From the NCBI RefSeq assembly GCF_000299335.2, contig NZ_CP004387.1, positions 2,852,001 through 2,916,000 on the forward strand: a stretch of 64,000 nucleotides of DNA, written 5' to 3'. The stretch is from Isoalcanivorax pacificus W11-5 (GTDB lineage Bacteria; Pseudomonadota; Gammaproteobacteria; Pseudomonadales; Alcanivoracaceae). This document shows, piece by piece, positions 54,602 to 62,291 of this stretch (the first letter of the stretch is position 1; each line of letters starts with the position of its first letter). Position numbers and translations under genes: made by a program. The notes under the pieces were generated by a model that was not told where the DNA came from, ran no database searches, and saw only the letters and a program-made list of their open reading frames with translations.

Positions 54602-54834
54602 CGCGCTTTCTCACCTCCTCGATGCTGACAACCGGCCCCATCCCAGTCGAACAGAACCCGGTAGTTACCGACCCTGAGTCGGTAGCCATACAGGTGATTC
54701 TTGAGGGCCTTTACATTTCTGACCCCAGGCATCTTTGACAGGGTGGTGATCGCGTGAAATACCTTTGCGCGATCTACACTGTGAAGCTTGCCTGCCTGTT
54801 TCATCGCCCTTTTGGACCATTTGACTTCGTTCAT
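54598..54834 (-). CDS. RelE/ParE-family toxin
   Basis: The start at 54834 has GAGGG upstream and gives 78 aa. The sequence MNEVKWSKRAMKQAGKLHSV, then NVKALKNHLYGYRLRVGNYR and VLFDWDGA fits the RelE/ParE fold with conserved basic residues. Toxin-before-antitoxin order recalls higBA. It probably cleaves mRNA on ribosomes or blocks gyrase; the family alone does not decide. Confidence 0.85.
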   Translation of the reverse strand: MNEVKWSKRAMKQAGKLHSVDRAKVFHAITTLSKMPGVRNVKALKNHLYGYRLRVGNYRVLFDWDGAGCQHRGGEKAR

Positions 54835-55112
54835 GGTGCCCTCAACCGGCGATACAATAAGCATTATCAAGGAATTTACTGCCCCCCTTAAAGACTTATA
54901 TATCCCGGCTCAGGCTTTACCATTGACCGGCCTCTTTCTCTGACAAATGTGGGCATCCCCGTGGACGGCTAGGTGAGGCAGTCGCCCTAGCGCTGAAAGA
55001 GCCGCAAGGGCTGGTTTGATCTGAGCATCACATCCGGGAGCAGGAAAAGCTGGGCAGCCGGAACCCACGAAGCAGGTCGCAAAATGCCACAAGCGTGAAA
55101 ACCGCGTTCAAC
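54835..55112. other. Intergenic debris upstream of the RelE-type toxin
   Basis: This interval holds the toxin promoter region (near 54850) and further degraded sequence that may be the continuation of RAYT relic A. No usable reading frame or repeat is clear. Confidence 0.35.
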
Positions 55113-55320
55113 GTTCACAGGACACGCGCTACACCCGACGGACGCTGCGGATAATGCAGTGGTAATAAGAGGTTGATCCAGCGCTATCTGATGGCTCCGA
55201 GGTCTGATCATGACTTCTTCCTTGAAGTTTATGGCCAGATTAAAAGAATCTGATTGATATCATGTATAGGAAATATGATTTGGGTGTAAGCCTTTTGCTA
55301 ATCGGTGGCTGTAGCTGTTT
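55113..55320 (-). repeat. Decayed RAYT 5' copy (A) with 65-bp upstream repeat
   Basis: On the minus strand the segment below 55211 encodes MIRPRSHQIALD and a shifted YYHCI-like stretch, a degraded start of the RAYT gene at 59730-60377. The adjoining 55256-55320 is a copy of the 65-bp repeat (GATATCATGTATAGGAAAT at the start, GCTAATCGGTGGCTGTAGC at the end) found upstream of that gene. It has no intact frame. Confidence 0.75.
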
Positions 55321-55384
55321 TTTCCTTTATAGGGAAGTAGGCTCCTCAACAGCCTCCTTCCCTTTTCCTCATGAACTTCTAAGT

Positions 55385-55918
55385 TTAGTTCCAGAATTCA
55401 TAGTAATTGGAACTTGACATATCACCTTTTAGAAAACACGTTCCATTTGGTGCAATAGGGCCATCAAAGGAAAAATAGCCTCCGTCCTCGGCATGGAAAT
55501 ACATATCCATCTGGTCGCTACATACTCCACATAATGAGTTTTGCTCGATACCACTCACTGTAAATGCTATAGGCGAGTCATTAACAGAAATTGGAGTGGG
55601 CACACTTCCACTCCAGGCAGTCGGACTGAATGTCAGAGTACTACAGAAAAAATTTCCGCCGGAGACAGGAGAGGAGAACAGGAAACTAGTTATTCCATTT
55701 GAATCTTCGCTTATTGAAACATCTGCTGACAAAGTACAATCAACAGTGCAAAACCCATTTCGCCACGTATAAGTGCCGCTGAAATGATCAGAAATTGGCG
55801 TGACATCAAGTTGCTCCGAGGCACCACCATTAACGCTGTAGTACAGAGGCCCTGATGCACTAGCACCTCCAGAGCAAGCCATACCGATGACAACCATTAT
55901 CAGGTTATTCAACTTCAT
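55385..55918 (-). CDS. Secreted six-cysteine protein, PraB-like (copy 2)
   Basis: The start at 55918 has GGAGAGAAGA upstream; 177 aa, equal to copy 1 at 40565. It shares LYYSVNGGASEQLDVTPISD with YYTVNGGATQQLDVTPITD in copy 1, the six-Cys pattern (GFCTVDC, FFC, LCGVC, NGTC) and the C-terminal SSNYYEF. A signal peptide ends in ASA-S. The divergence is large but the cysteine frame is fully kept. It stands alone, without a DsbC-like gene next to it. Confidence 0.75.
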   Translation of the reverse strand: MKLNNLIMVVIGMACSGGASASGPLYYSVNGGASEQLDVTPISDHFSGTYTWRNGFCTVDCTLSADVSISEDSNGITSFLFSSPVSGGNFFCSTLTFSPTAWSGSVPTPISVNDSPIAFTVSGIEQNSLCGVCSDQMDMYFHAEDGGYFSFDGPIAPNGTCFLKGDMSSSNYYEFWN

Positions 55919-55976
55919 TCTTCTCTCCATGATTAATATCAATATCCATTAAGTAGCAACTATCAGTCGACGAATA

Positions 55977-55998
55977 GAAACCGTTAACAAACGGTTTC
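55977..55998. promoter_or_regulatory. Inverted repeat upstream of PraB-like copy 2
   Basis: GAAACCGTT-AACA-AACGGTTTC is a perfect 9-bp inverted repeat about 60 bp upstream of the start codon on the minus strand. Operator or hairpin; the sequence differs from the repeat before copy 1. Confidence 0.45.
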
Positions 55999-56231
55999 AA
56001 GGATGCCAGCTAAAGTTACATCCGCAAAGTACGGCAGTAATCAAGCATGATCTACCCGAATAAATTAAAAGCTAGATTTACTAATTTTACATCAATCAGA
56101 GAAAACCAATTATTTACCACCACCGTTCACAGAATGATGCCTCAGATTTTCCGTCAGGATCTGAAGCCAGAAAGATATCGCAATGATATCAAATGTAATG
56201 CGACCGGGCTCCACACAACAATTAGCCCGCT

Positions 56232-56444
56232 CAACGCTCACAGAACATGCTCAACACCCAAAAGAGGTTGCGGAAATGCAGTACTAATAAGAGTTTGATT
56301 CCAGCGATACTTACTGGCTGCGGATTCCTGTCATGACTTACTGCTTGAAGTGCATAACCAAGTTAACTAAACAAAATGATGTCAAGTATAGGAAACCGCT
56401 GGTTACTGTGCAGGAGATTCGCTGATCGGTGGCTTCCCCTGATT
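56232..56444 (-). repeat. Decayed RAYT 5' copy (B) with 65-bp upstream repeat
   Basis: The plus-strand sequence from GCTCAACGCTCACAG to ATTCCAGCGATAC aligns with relic A, and the minus strand below 56334 resembles a degraded RAYT start. The adjoining 56378-56444 is a diverged copy of the 65-bp repeat, ending GCTGATCGGTGGCTTCCCC. No intact frame. The rest of 55999-56536 shows nothing else. Confidence 0.7.
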
Positions 56445-56536
56445 CTTTCAATTACATCGTTAAATTTATAAATCCTACTTTAACTTTATTAAATGAAAGA
56501 AAAAGGATAAAAAATAATCAACAATAGGAGGAAACC

Positions 56537-56980
56537 ATGAATACAACTCGAAGTATATTCCTTATAGCAATCGCAACGTCCATTCTAGGTAGCAAAGCAT
56601 TTTCAGATCCCTACACCGGCACAATCCAGGTAACAAACGGGTTTTGTGCCATGTCATGCAGTATAGCCCTGGACGCGACCTTCACTCCAAACCCCACTGC
56701 TCCTTATTCTTTATCGATAAATAGCGCCTCTATATCAGGCAATCCAATTTGTAGCTTCACATCACTAACTAACCTCCCAGCCATAGGATATTTTCCTCAT
56801 AGCAGTCTCCCAAGCCCGCTCAGCCCTATTGATTTCTATATATCGACGGGAGTCGACTCTTTCTGTGGAGGTGATTGTTCCGGTAGTATGATCTACACTT
56901 ACGACTTCCTTGGCGGCATTCAAATAAATGACGATTTCGGAACTACATGCTCTGTTACTGGGTCAGTAGTCGAAATTTAG
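56537..56980 (+). CDS. Secreted six-cysteine protein, PraB-like (copy 3, shorter)
   Basis: The 147-aa protein starts after TAGGAGGAAACC and has a signal peptide (IFLIAIATSILGSKAFS). It lacks the YYTVNGG leader of copies 1 and 2 but keeps all six cysteines (GFCAMSC, PIC, FCGGDC, TTC) and the HSSLPSPLSPIDF motif that matches HSSIPSPLAPVTF in copy 1. It is divergent from copy 2, with the RAYT relic B between them. Confidence 0.72.
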   Translation: MNTTRSIFLIAIATSILGSKAFSDPYTGTIQVTNGFCAMSCSIALDATFTPNPTAPYSLSINSASISGNPICSFTSLTNLPAIGYFPHSSLPSPLSPIDFYISTGVDSFCGGDCSGSMIYTYDFLGGIQINDDFGTTCSVTGSVVEI

Positions 56981-57429
56981 TTCTCACCTCTACGGCAGCT
57001 CTCGCACTGCATCGGCGAATGCACTCAGTATCATCAGCGGGATGCTGCCTACTCACATGTAAAGCGCTGACAGTAACATGATCATTATAGATACAGGCCG
57101 AATCTAGTCGTGTTTTCTTGATAAAATTGTACCGAGATTATATCTATACAAAGAATTTAATGCGCGCAGTGTCAACTTACATAAAGCGCGAATTCCAATG
57201 ACGCTACTTAGCAAGATGGAAGCTAACTTCACGCCCTACGGACATTGCTCTCGACGTTGTACCAGAGTTAAAGCCACGCGGATGTTGCGGCATAATCTCA
57301 ACTCATCCGGCCGCCAATCGGCAGTTTGCTCCAATCATGGAAGTTCATTTAAAATAATAACAATTAGAATATTTTTCATAACTCGAAATAGTCTATTCTT
57401 TGCTCTCCGCGGGCCACATTTTTCCCTCG
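56981..57429. other. Decayed intergenic region
   Basis: About 450 bp of AT-rich DNA without a credible gene. The sequence before 57430 may include the left end of the IS5-type element, but no inverted repeat could be matched because the right end is lost. Confidence 0.4.
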
Positions 57430-57740
57430 ATGAAACGCCTTCAGTCAGAAGTCACAGATGAACAATGGAACAAGATCAAAGCACACCTCCCGCCCCCGCC
57501 TCGTGGGCAAGGGGGCCCGAAGCCGATAGACAACAGGCGATGTTTCGAAGGCATCTTGTGGACTCTCCGTTCTGGCGCGCGATAGCGGGACCTGCCAGTT
57601 CACTATCCTTCGCCGAGCACCTGCTGGCGCCGCTTGCAGCTCTGGGAAGACGAGGGTGCCTGGTTAAACGCTTGGCGAGCGCTACTGAGGGAGATGGATC
57701 GTAAGTTTCTCCTGAACTGGCAGGAAGTCTTCTCTGACGC
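57430..57740 (+). pseudogene. IS5-family transposase remnant with internal stop
   Basis: The frame begins MKRLQSEVTDEQWNKIKAHL and continues DNRRCFEGILWTLRSGAR, then a TAG replaces the expected Trp codon, followed in the same frame by RDLPVHYPSPSTCWRRLQLW and WLNAWRALLREMDRKFLLNW. This is the N-terminal third of an IS5 (DUF4096-type) transposase. It breaks off at EVFSDA where a RAYT-type repeat end begins, so a repeat probably inserted or recombined there. Confidence 0.85.
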
Positions 57741-57762
57741 TAATCGGTGGCTGTCCCTGATT
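57739..57762 (+). repeat. RAYT-associated repeat end inside the IS5 remnant
   Basis: GCTAATCGGTGGCTGTCCC followed by TGATT, identical to the end of the 65-bp repeat upstream of the RAYT gene. It sits exactly where the IS5 transposase frame stops resembling its family. Confidence 0.75.
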
Positions 57763-57830
57763 ATTACCCATTCAGCGCCGAGAGGACATCGAAGTGCTCC
57801 GGCACTCCCCTTGGATGGCTTCTTTCGGGC

Positions 57831-58193
57831 TCAATGATATCCATAGCCAAGCCGCTGCGCCGCAGCATTTAAACGCCTGTCACGCGTCCAAAGCCGAACG
57901 CCATCGGACAGCCTCACTGCCGCCAGCAAATGCATGTCTATGTATCCTAGCCCCTGCCCCATCAAGGCGTGGTGTTCGATCATATAAAGCACCTCATCGT
58001 CTGTAGCCACACGAGCAGACGACAAGTTCCTCATCAACGCCAGAATTGTCGTGCGTTGTTGCAGGTTTCCACACGCCAGCTCCCCGCGTATGAACGGGTG
58101 CATGCATACCTCTGCTCTATCCAGCAAGACAGCAAGGTGCTCGTTGCCGGAGCGCAAATGATCAATCCATATTGATGTGTCCGCGAGGATCAC
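57831..58193 (-). CDS. vapC: VapC-type PIN-domain ribonuclease toxin
   Basis: A 120-aa PIN protein: MILADTSIWIDHLRSG with the first Asp, FIRGELACG with the conserved Glu, and the C-terminal acidic pair in GYIDMHLLAA and LWTRDRRL. All metal-binding acidic residues seem present, so it should be an active RNase, typically cutting initiator tRNA or rRNA. It follows vapB after 2 bp. Confidence 0.9.
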   Translation of the reverse strand: MILADTSIWIDHLRSGNEHLAVLLDRAEVCMHPFIRGELACGNLQQRTTILALMRNLSSARVATDDEVLYMIEHHALMGQGLGYIDMHLLAAVRLSDGVRLWTRDRRLNAAAQRLGYGYH

Positions 58194-58195
58194 CG

Positions 58196-58387
58196 TTACT
58201 CTGCCCTATTGCGGGGAACGTCATCCAACTGAGGCTCAGTGCCTCCCAACTTTGCCAGTCGGCGGGCGCTTTCTCTCTGGATCAATGCAGCCAACCCCTC
58301 ACGAACCAGTGCGGCTCGCTCGGAAACTCCCGTAACCCGCTGGGCTTCGGCCAGTAACTCGTCGTCAATATTCATTGTGGTGCGCAT
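58196..58387 (-). CDS. vapB: VapB-type antitoxin
   Basis: The start at 58387 has GGAGATCAGC upstream and gives 63 aa. MRTTMNIDDELLAEAQRVTG is the ribbon-helix-helix motif of the VapB/DUF2191 group, followed by a toxin-binding tail. It leads the vapBC operon and probably represses it together with VapC. Confidence 0.9.
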   Translation of the reverse strand: MRTTMNIDDELLAEAQRVTGVSERAALVREGLAALIQRESARRLAKLGGTEPQLDDVPRNRAE

Positions 58388-58661
58388 GCTGATCTCCAAT
58401 CATGCAATCATAGAGGCATCATACTCGTCATCATTTGATGACTCAATCGCCGCATATTGTCTAGCCCGACTCACCTTAAAACCTTTTATAAATCAGCATA
58501 TTAATACCCCAGAACGAAGATGCCGTTAACCGGGTAGCTCCCACTCCTTGCTCCGGAAAAACCTGCGTTCCGTCCGTAACCATTGGGTATTACTTGAGCT
58601 CCCCGCGACCAACTCGCGATTCTGCCGGATTGTGTAAGCCAGATATCCGAAGTTGTCTGGT

Positions 58662-58836
58662 GCAAATCAGTGCCGTTCCCGGCTAATCAATTCGCCTGGT
58701 CCGCGTGGATGCGGACTACCCGATGATAATGGTTCGACATAACGGCATAAGCGCAGAGATCAATGGCAAACACTTCCGACAGCAGCGCCAGCCGCTCCGC
58801 CACCCAGGCACCGCTAATCGGTGGCTGTCCCCGTTT
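58662..58836 (-). pseudogene. RAYT internal fragment bounded by repeat ends
   Basis: The minus strand encodes [20 protein letters not shown] and [20 protein letters not shown], nearly identical to the middle of the RAYT at 59730, then stops. It is bounded on the right by GCTAATCGGTGGCTGTCCC (58813-58836) and on the left by a degenerate end, GCAAATCAGTGCCGTTCCC (58662). The HUH motif HYH is visible but the rest of the gene is missing. The stretch 58388-58661 to its left contains no gene. Confidence 0.8.
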
Positions 58837-58905
58837 TTTTGCTGTTTTTTTGATGATGCGTAGCGCCAGTCCCGGTTGACATAGCAAGCACTGAAACGGC
58901 CTGCC

Positions 58906-59370
58906 TTAACTTTTCTTTGGTGAGCGCCACTCTTTTTTGCCAGCCGCTATTAGCGCTTCCCAATCGTCGGGCGGGTCTCCTCTTCCAAGCATCTTCTCGA
59001 ACATCGCATAAGGATCAGATCTACTGCCTGCCGACCGCAGGCTATGCGTGTCATTGACCCAGGCATACACGATGGCCTTTGCCTTCGAGTCGTAGCGGAA
59101 GAACAAGCGGAACCGCCGCCCGATCTTTGCTCGCCGCCAGTGACGATATGCCGGCCCCAAGGTTTTACCCTGGCGGAACTCGTCGCGCGCCGGGTCGCTT
59201 GGCACAACATCCATGATCAACTGGCTCAGCGCCCGGAACAGCTTGACGTTGGCATTACTCTCGTAACCTAGCGGGTCGCTATGCTCGGCCCGCTCTGCAG
59301 CAGCCTGCAGCTTACGCAACTGATTGATCACACTCTCGTGAAATAACAGCGTCCATCCATGGTGCTGCAT
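58906..59370 (-). CDS. yhaV: YhaV-type toxin (type II TA ribonuclease)
   Basis: A 154-aa protein that opens MQHHGWTLLFHESVINQLRK and shows YhaV features: VVPSDPARDEFRQGKTLG, HWRRAKIGRRFRLFFRYDSK and VYAWVNDTHSLRS. YhaV is a RelE-superfamily RNase. It is one base overlapped with the PrlF-type antitoxin stop (TGATG) and is encoded second, the standard order. Confidence 0.9.
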   Translation of the reverse strand: MQHHGWTLLFHESVINQLRKLQAAAERAEHSDPLGYESNANVKLFRALSQLIMDVVPSDPARDEFRQGKTLGPAYRHWRRAKIGRRFRLFFRYDSKAKAIVYAWVNDTHSLRSAGSRSDPYAMFEKMLGRGDPPDDWEALIAAGKKEWRSPKKS

Positions 59371-59687
59371 CAGAGCGCCACTTCACCGGCGATGTCATCA
59401 TCAAGGTTCACGGGGTGGTCAATACTAGCCAGCATGGTTTTAGCCAAATCGTCAGGCAAAGCCTGAATATGCCGGCCCGCCCGGAGATCCGCCTCCAGCA
59501 GTGCCAGAAACGCACCAATAGCCGGATCTTCGTGTTCAGTGACGACGCGGGTCACAATCACCTCATCACCGCGTAAGTCGAACGCTACTTTGCCGCCGGT
59601 GTCGACACCCAGCGCCTGCCGGATGGACTTAGGCAGTGTAATCTGGCCCTTGGAGGTCAGCGTTGAGACTTCGTGAATTTCGGGCAT
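59370..59687 (-). CDS. prlF: PrlF-type antitoxin (AbrB/SohA family)
   Basis: The 105-aa protein has an N-terminal AbrB-like swapped-hairpin DNA-binding domain (STLTSKGQITLPKSIRQALG; KVAFDLRGDEVIVTRV) and a C-terminal toxin-binding part. It leads the prlF-yhaV operon and should repress it. The ribosome-binding site AGGAGAGC precedes the start. Confidence 0.9.
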   Translation of the reverse strand: MPEIHEVSTLTSKGQITLPKSIRQALGVDTGGKVAFDLRGDEVIVTRVVTEHEDPAIGAFLALLEADLRAGRHIQALPDDLAKTMLASIDHPVNLDDDIAGEVAL

Positions 59688-59729
59688 AACAGCTCTCCTA
59701 AAGCATTCTCGCAGGGTAAGGAATTTTCC

Positions 59730-60377
59730 TTACCAGGTCAAGACTGGGCATCCGCGTGCGTTAATACCCATATCTTCCCCAGAACACCGTACCCATTTCC
59801 TCCCGGTAGCCTGCGCATAGTCCTTGAGTCTTTCTCGCTGCCCTATCGCGGCAAGACGGCTGTTTACCCGAGGCCTCATATACCGCAACCAGGCATCCGG
59901 GGGTATGCAGCTATCCTCTTCATTGGCACGCTTGGCTATATGCTCGTTCAGGCATCTCATAAACCAGCTCAGGTCACACAGCCTTTCGCGCCATTTAGCC
60001 ACTTCCTGTTGTGCCCGCGCCGCGGTGGCGTCGTCCGGAGACTGGCCGGCTAACCAGTTGTGCACAATAGGCGGCCCGGTGAATATCTTCATCCATCGAC
60101 TTGCCACTTCCCGGTCGTCCCAGCCATTCGCCTGGTCCGCGCGGATGCGGACTACCAGATGATAATGGTTCGACATAACGGCATAAGCACAGAGATCAAT
60201 AGCGAATACCTCCGACAGCAACGCCAGCCGTTCTATTACCCAGGAACGACGATGCTCAAATGATCTGCCACTGAGAGGATCTTCACCACACAGGAAGGCC
60301 CGGCGGACACAGCGGCCAATGCAGTGGTAGTAAGGGGTTGATGCCAGCGATACCTGCTGGTTACGGGGTCGGGTCAT
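59730..60377 (-). CDS. REP-associated tyrosine transposase (RAYT), probably rearranged
   Basis: The start at 60377 has AAGGAGGAAGTC upstream and gives 215 aa. It begins MTRPRNQQVSLASTPYYHCI and keeps the HUH motif in MSNHYHLVVRI, typical of Y1 (IS200-like) RAYT proteins. After WFMRCLNEHIAKRANEEDSC the family normally continues with FWEGRFKSQ and AYVDLNP, which carry the catalytic Tyr; here the sequence jumps to a C-terminal-like part (LRYMRPRVNSRLAAIGQRER). I infer an internal loss and an inactive enzyme. A 65-bp repeat lies 44-110 bp upstream. Confidence 0.78.
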   Translation of the reverse strand: MTRPRNQQVSLASTPYYHCIGRCVRRAFLCGEDPLSGRSFEHRRSWVIERLALLSEVFAIDLCAYAVMSNHYHLVVRIRADQANGWDDREVASRWMKIFTGPPIVHNWLAGQSPDDATAARAQQEVAKWRERLCDLSWFMRCLNEHIAKRANEEDSCIPPDAWLRYMRPRVNSRLAAIGQRERLKDYAQATGRKWVRCSGEDMGINARGCPVLTW

Positions 60378-60420
60378 GACTTCCTCCTTGAAGTGCATCA
60401 CCAGATTAACCAAACAAAAT

Positions 60421-60487
60421 GATATCAAGTAGAGGAAATCGCTGATTCCTGTGTAGGACATTCGCTAATCGGTGGCTGTCCCTGATT
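60421..60487 (+). repeat. 65-bp RAYT-associated repeat, copy C1
   Basis: Begins GATATCAAGTAGAGGAAAT and ends GCTAATCGGTGGCTGTCCC-TGATT, in the upstream region of the RAYT gene. Confidence 0.8.
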
Positions 60488-60509
60488 ATTTCGATTAAAG
60501 GAGCTAACT

Positions 60510-60576
60510 GATATCAGGTATAGGAAATCGCTGATTCGGGTGTAAACCTTTCGCTAATCGGTGCCTGTCCCCGTTC
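60510..60576 (+). repeat. 65-bp RAYT-associated repeat, copy C2
   Basis: Begins GATATCAGGTATAGGAAAT and ends GCTAATCGGTGCCTGTCCC-CGTT. It directly follows copy C1 after 22 bp and nearly matches copy D at 60850. Confidence 0.8.
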
Positions 60577-60735
60577 ATTATCGTAGAGAAAAATACCGGG
60601 AACAAACAGCGCCGGACCGAATAGTGAATATCGAATCAAGATCCATCAACTAGTTTATACTCGTTCAGACAGCACATGGCCCAGCTTAGACCACATAGTC
60701 TCTCCCGCTACTTCGCTCTTCTCCCATTACACCTT

Positions 60736-60916
60736 GCTAATAGGTACCTGTCTCCATGTATGCGGGTTAATTCCAGCGATACCTTCGGACTGCGGGTCGA
60801 GTCATGACTTCCCCTTTTTAAGCTCATGGCGAGATTAAGTGGGCTAATTGATATCAGGTATAGGAAATCGCTGATTCGGGTGTAAGCCTTTCGCTAATCA
60901 GTGCCTGTCCCTGTTT
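60736..60916 (-). repeat. RAYT 5' relic (D) with repeat copies
   Basis: It comprises a degraded repeat end (TTGCTAATAGGTACCTGTCTC at about 60735), a minus-strand RAYT start relic below 60805 (MTRPAVRRYRWN, then stop) and a well-preserved 65-bp repeat at 60850-60916 ending GCTAATCAGTGCCTGTCCC. No intact gene remains. Confidence 0.72.
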
Positions 60917-61530
60917 GCCACTGCGGACTTACACCGCTTTATTTACCGCCAGCGTTTCCCGGGGCCCGCCTGTCCTCGTTTATCAAAAGAAAAAACGGGC
61001 AATCCAAGAAAGTACCTTCTGGATCACTGATTCCAGACTGTGCTATCCGCTGCATCAGCTTTTCACTACTTTTCTTCCACACGTCGGGAGTGTAATGAAC
61101 TATAGTAAAACTTATTTTCACATAACTTATAGTCGACATGCAGCCCATTCCCGATACCCCGCTCGGGTCAAAACTGGGCAACCAAACCTAAAAGCTCATA
61201 TAGAATATGCCTAATATCAGGCACATAAGCGCATCAATCTGAAAAGATGCTAAGCCCATCGAGAATCATACCCTGATCAATGAGATGCCCGGCGTTTAAC
61301 TTCACCCTATAGATCCCCTTCCCTAGAACCAAGCAATCGATAGAACCAGCAAACAAATATAAGGAATACAGCAGTTCGACATACCTTTATCACCTTCTCA
61401 ATCCTGAACTACCCGTTTAATCAGCAATCACACCTCTCGCATAATCGCGGAAGAACCTATTTTTTTAGCACCGATTGATGGGTTCAAAGCGCGAGTTTCA
61501 ACTAATCAGACAAACGAGAAGGGAAGCGAG
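60917..61530. other. Intergenic region before the second FKBP gene
   Basis: About 610 bp with no credible gene. At 61163-61180 GGGTCAAAACTGGGCAACC resembles the 3' end of the RAYT gene (GGTCAAGACTGGGCATCC at 59738), so it may be the tail of another lost copy. The FKBP promoter should be in the AT-rich part after 61300. Confidence 0.4.
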
Positions 61531-62244
61531 ATGAAAACCATATACCTTGCGGCAGTTCTTATAGCTATTGGGGGCTGCTCGCAGCGCAGTGTGACGCTGA
61601 ATGACCTTGAGACAGACCAGCAGAAGGCCTCGTATGCCGTCGGGATGCAAATCGGGCAAAAGCTGGTCCCGCAGCTGGCCGAGGCAGACCTGGACAATGA
61701 GCTTATGTTTCTTGCCATGAGAGCGGTCGTTGATGGCCGAACTGATGAGCTTCTGATGGATGATGAGATGGCCAAGCAGGCCACAGATACCTATCAAGAA
61801 CAGATCGTCGCCCGCCTCGAAGCGGAACGTGAGCAGAACATCGCAGCCAACAAATCTGCTGGCGAGGCATTACTCGCTTCCAACGCCTCCAAACCTGGCG
61901 TGGTGACTCTGGAAAGTGGCCTCCAGTATGAACGTCTCTCTGGCCAGCCAGGCGACAGCCATCCCACGCTCGAAGACACCGTACTGGCGCGTTATCACGG
62001 CACACTGCCGGACGGCACAGTTATTGATAGCTCCATGAACCGTGAAGAACCTGCTTCCATTCCAGTCAAGCTGGTCATGCCGGGCTGGCAAGAGGCATTG
62101 CAGCTCATGAGCGAGGGCGAGAAGTGGCGTATCGTTATTCCACCTGAACTGGCGTATGGCGAAGAAGGGTCTGGCCAAAAGATACTGCCCCACTCAACAC
62201 TGATTTTCGATATCGAATTGGTTGAGATCAAACCAAGAGGCTGA
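61531..62244 (+). CDS. FKBP-type peptidyl-prolyl isomerase lipoprotein (copy 2)
   Basis: The 237-aa protein, the same length as copy 1, has the lipobox IGGC and a Mip/FkpA N-terminal domain (DLETDQQKASYAVGMQIGQK) better preserved than in copy 1. The FKBP domain follows (VLARYHGTLPDGTVIDSS; GWQEALQLMSEGEKWRIVIP; ELAYGEEG; LIFDIELVEI). It should be a dimeric periplasmic chaperone/PPIase anchored in a membrane. A DsbC-like gene follows 47 bp downstream, repeating the arrangement at 38656-40106. Confidence 0.9.
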   Translation: MKTIYLAAVLIAIGGCSQRSVTLNDLETDQQKASYAVGMQIGQKLVPQLAEADLDNELMFLAMRAVVDGRTDELLMDDEMAKQATDTYQEQIVARLEAEREQNIAANKSAGEALLASNASKPGVVTLESGLQYERLSGQPGDSHPTLEDTVLARYHGTLPDGTVIDSSMNREEPASIPVKLVMPGWQEALQLMSEGEKWRIVIPPELAYGEEGSGQKILPHSTLIFDIELVEIKPRG

Positions 62245-62291
62245 TCAGTACATACTTGCCTCATTCACAACTCAGATTAGGGATCAGCATC

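Noticed and set aside
56047-56298. Small plus-strand frame of 83 codons
   Set aside because: It runs through RAYT relic B and shows no ribosome-binding site or protein-like composition.
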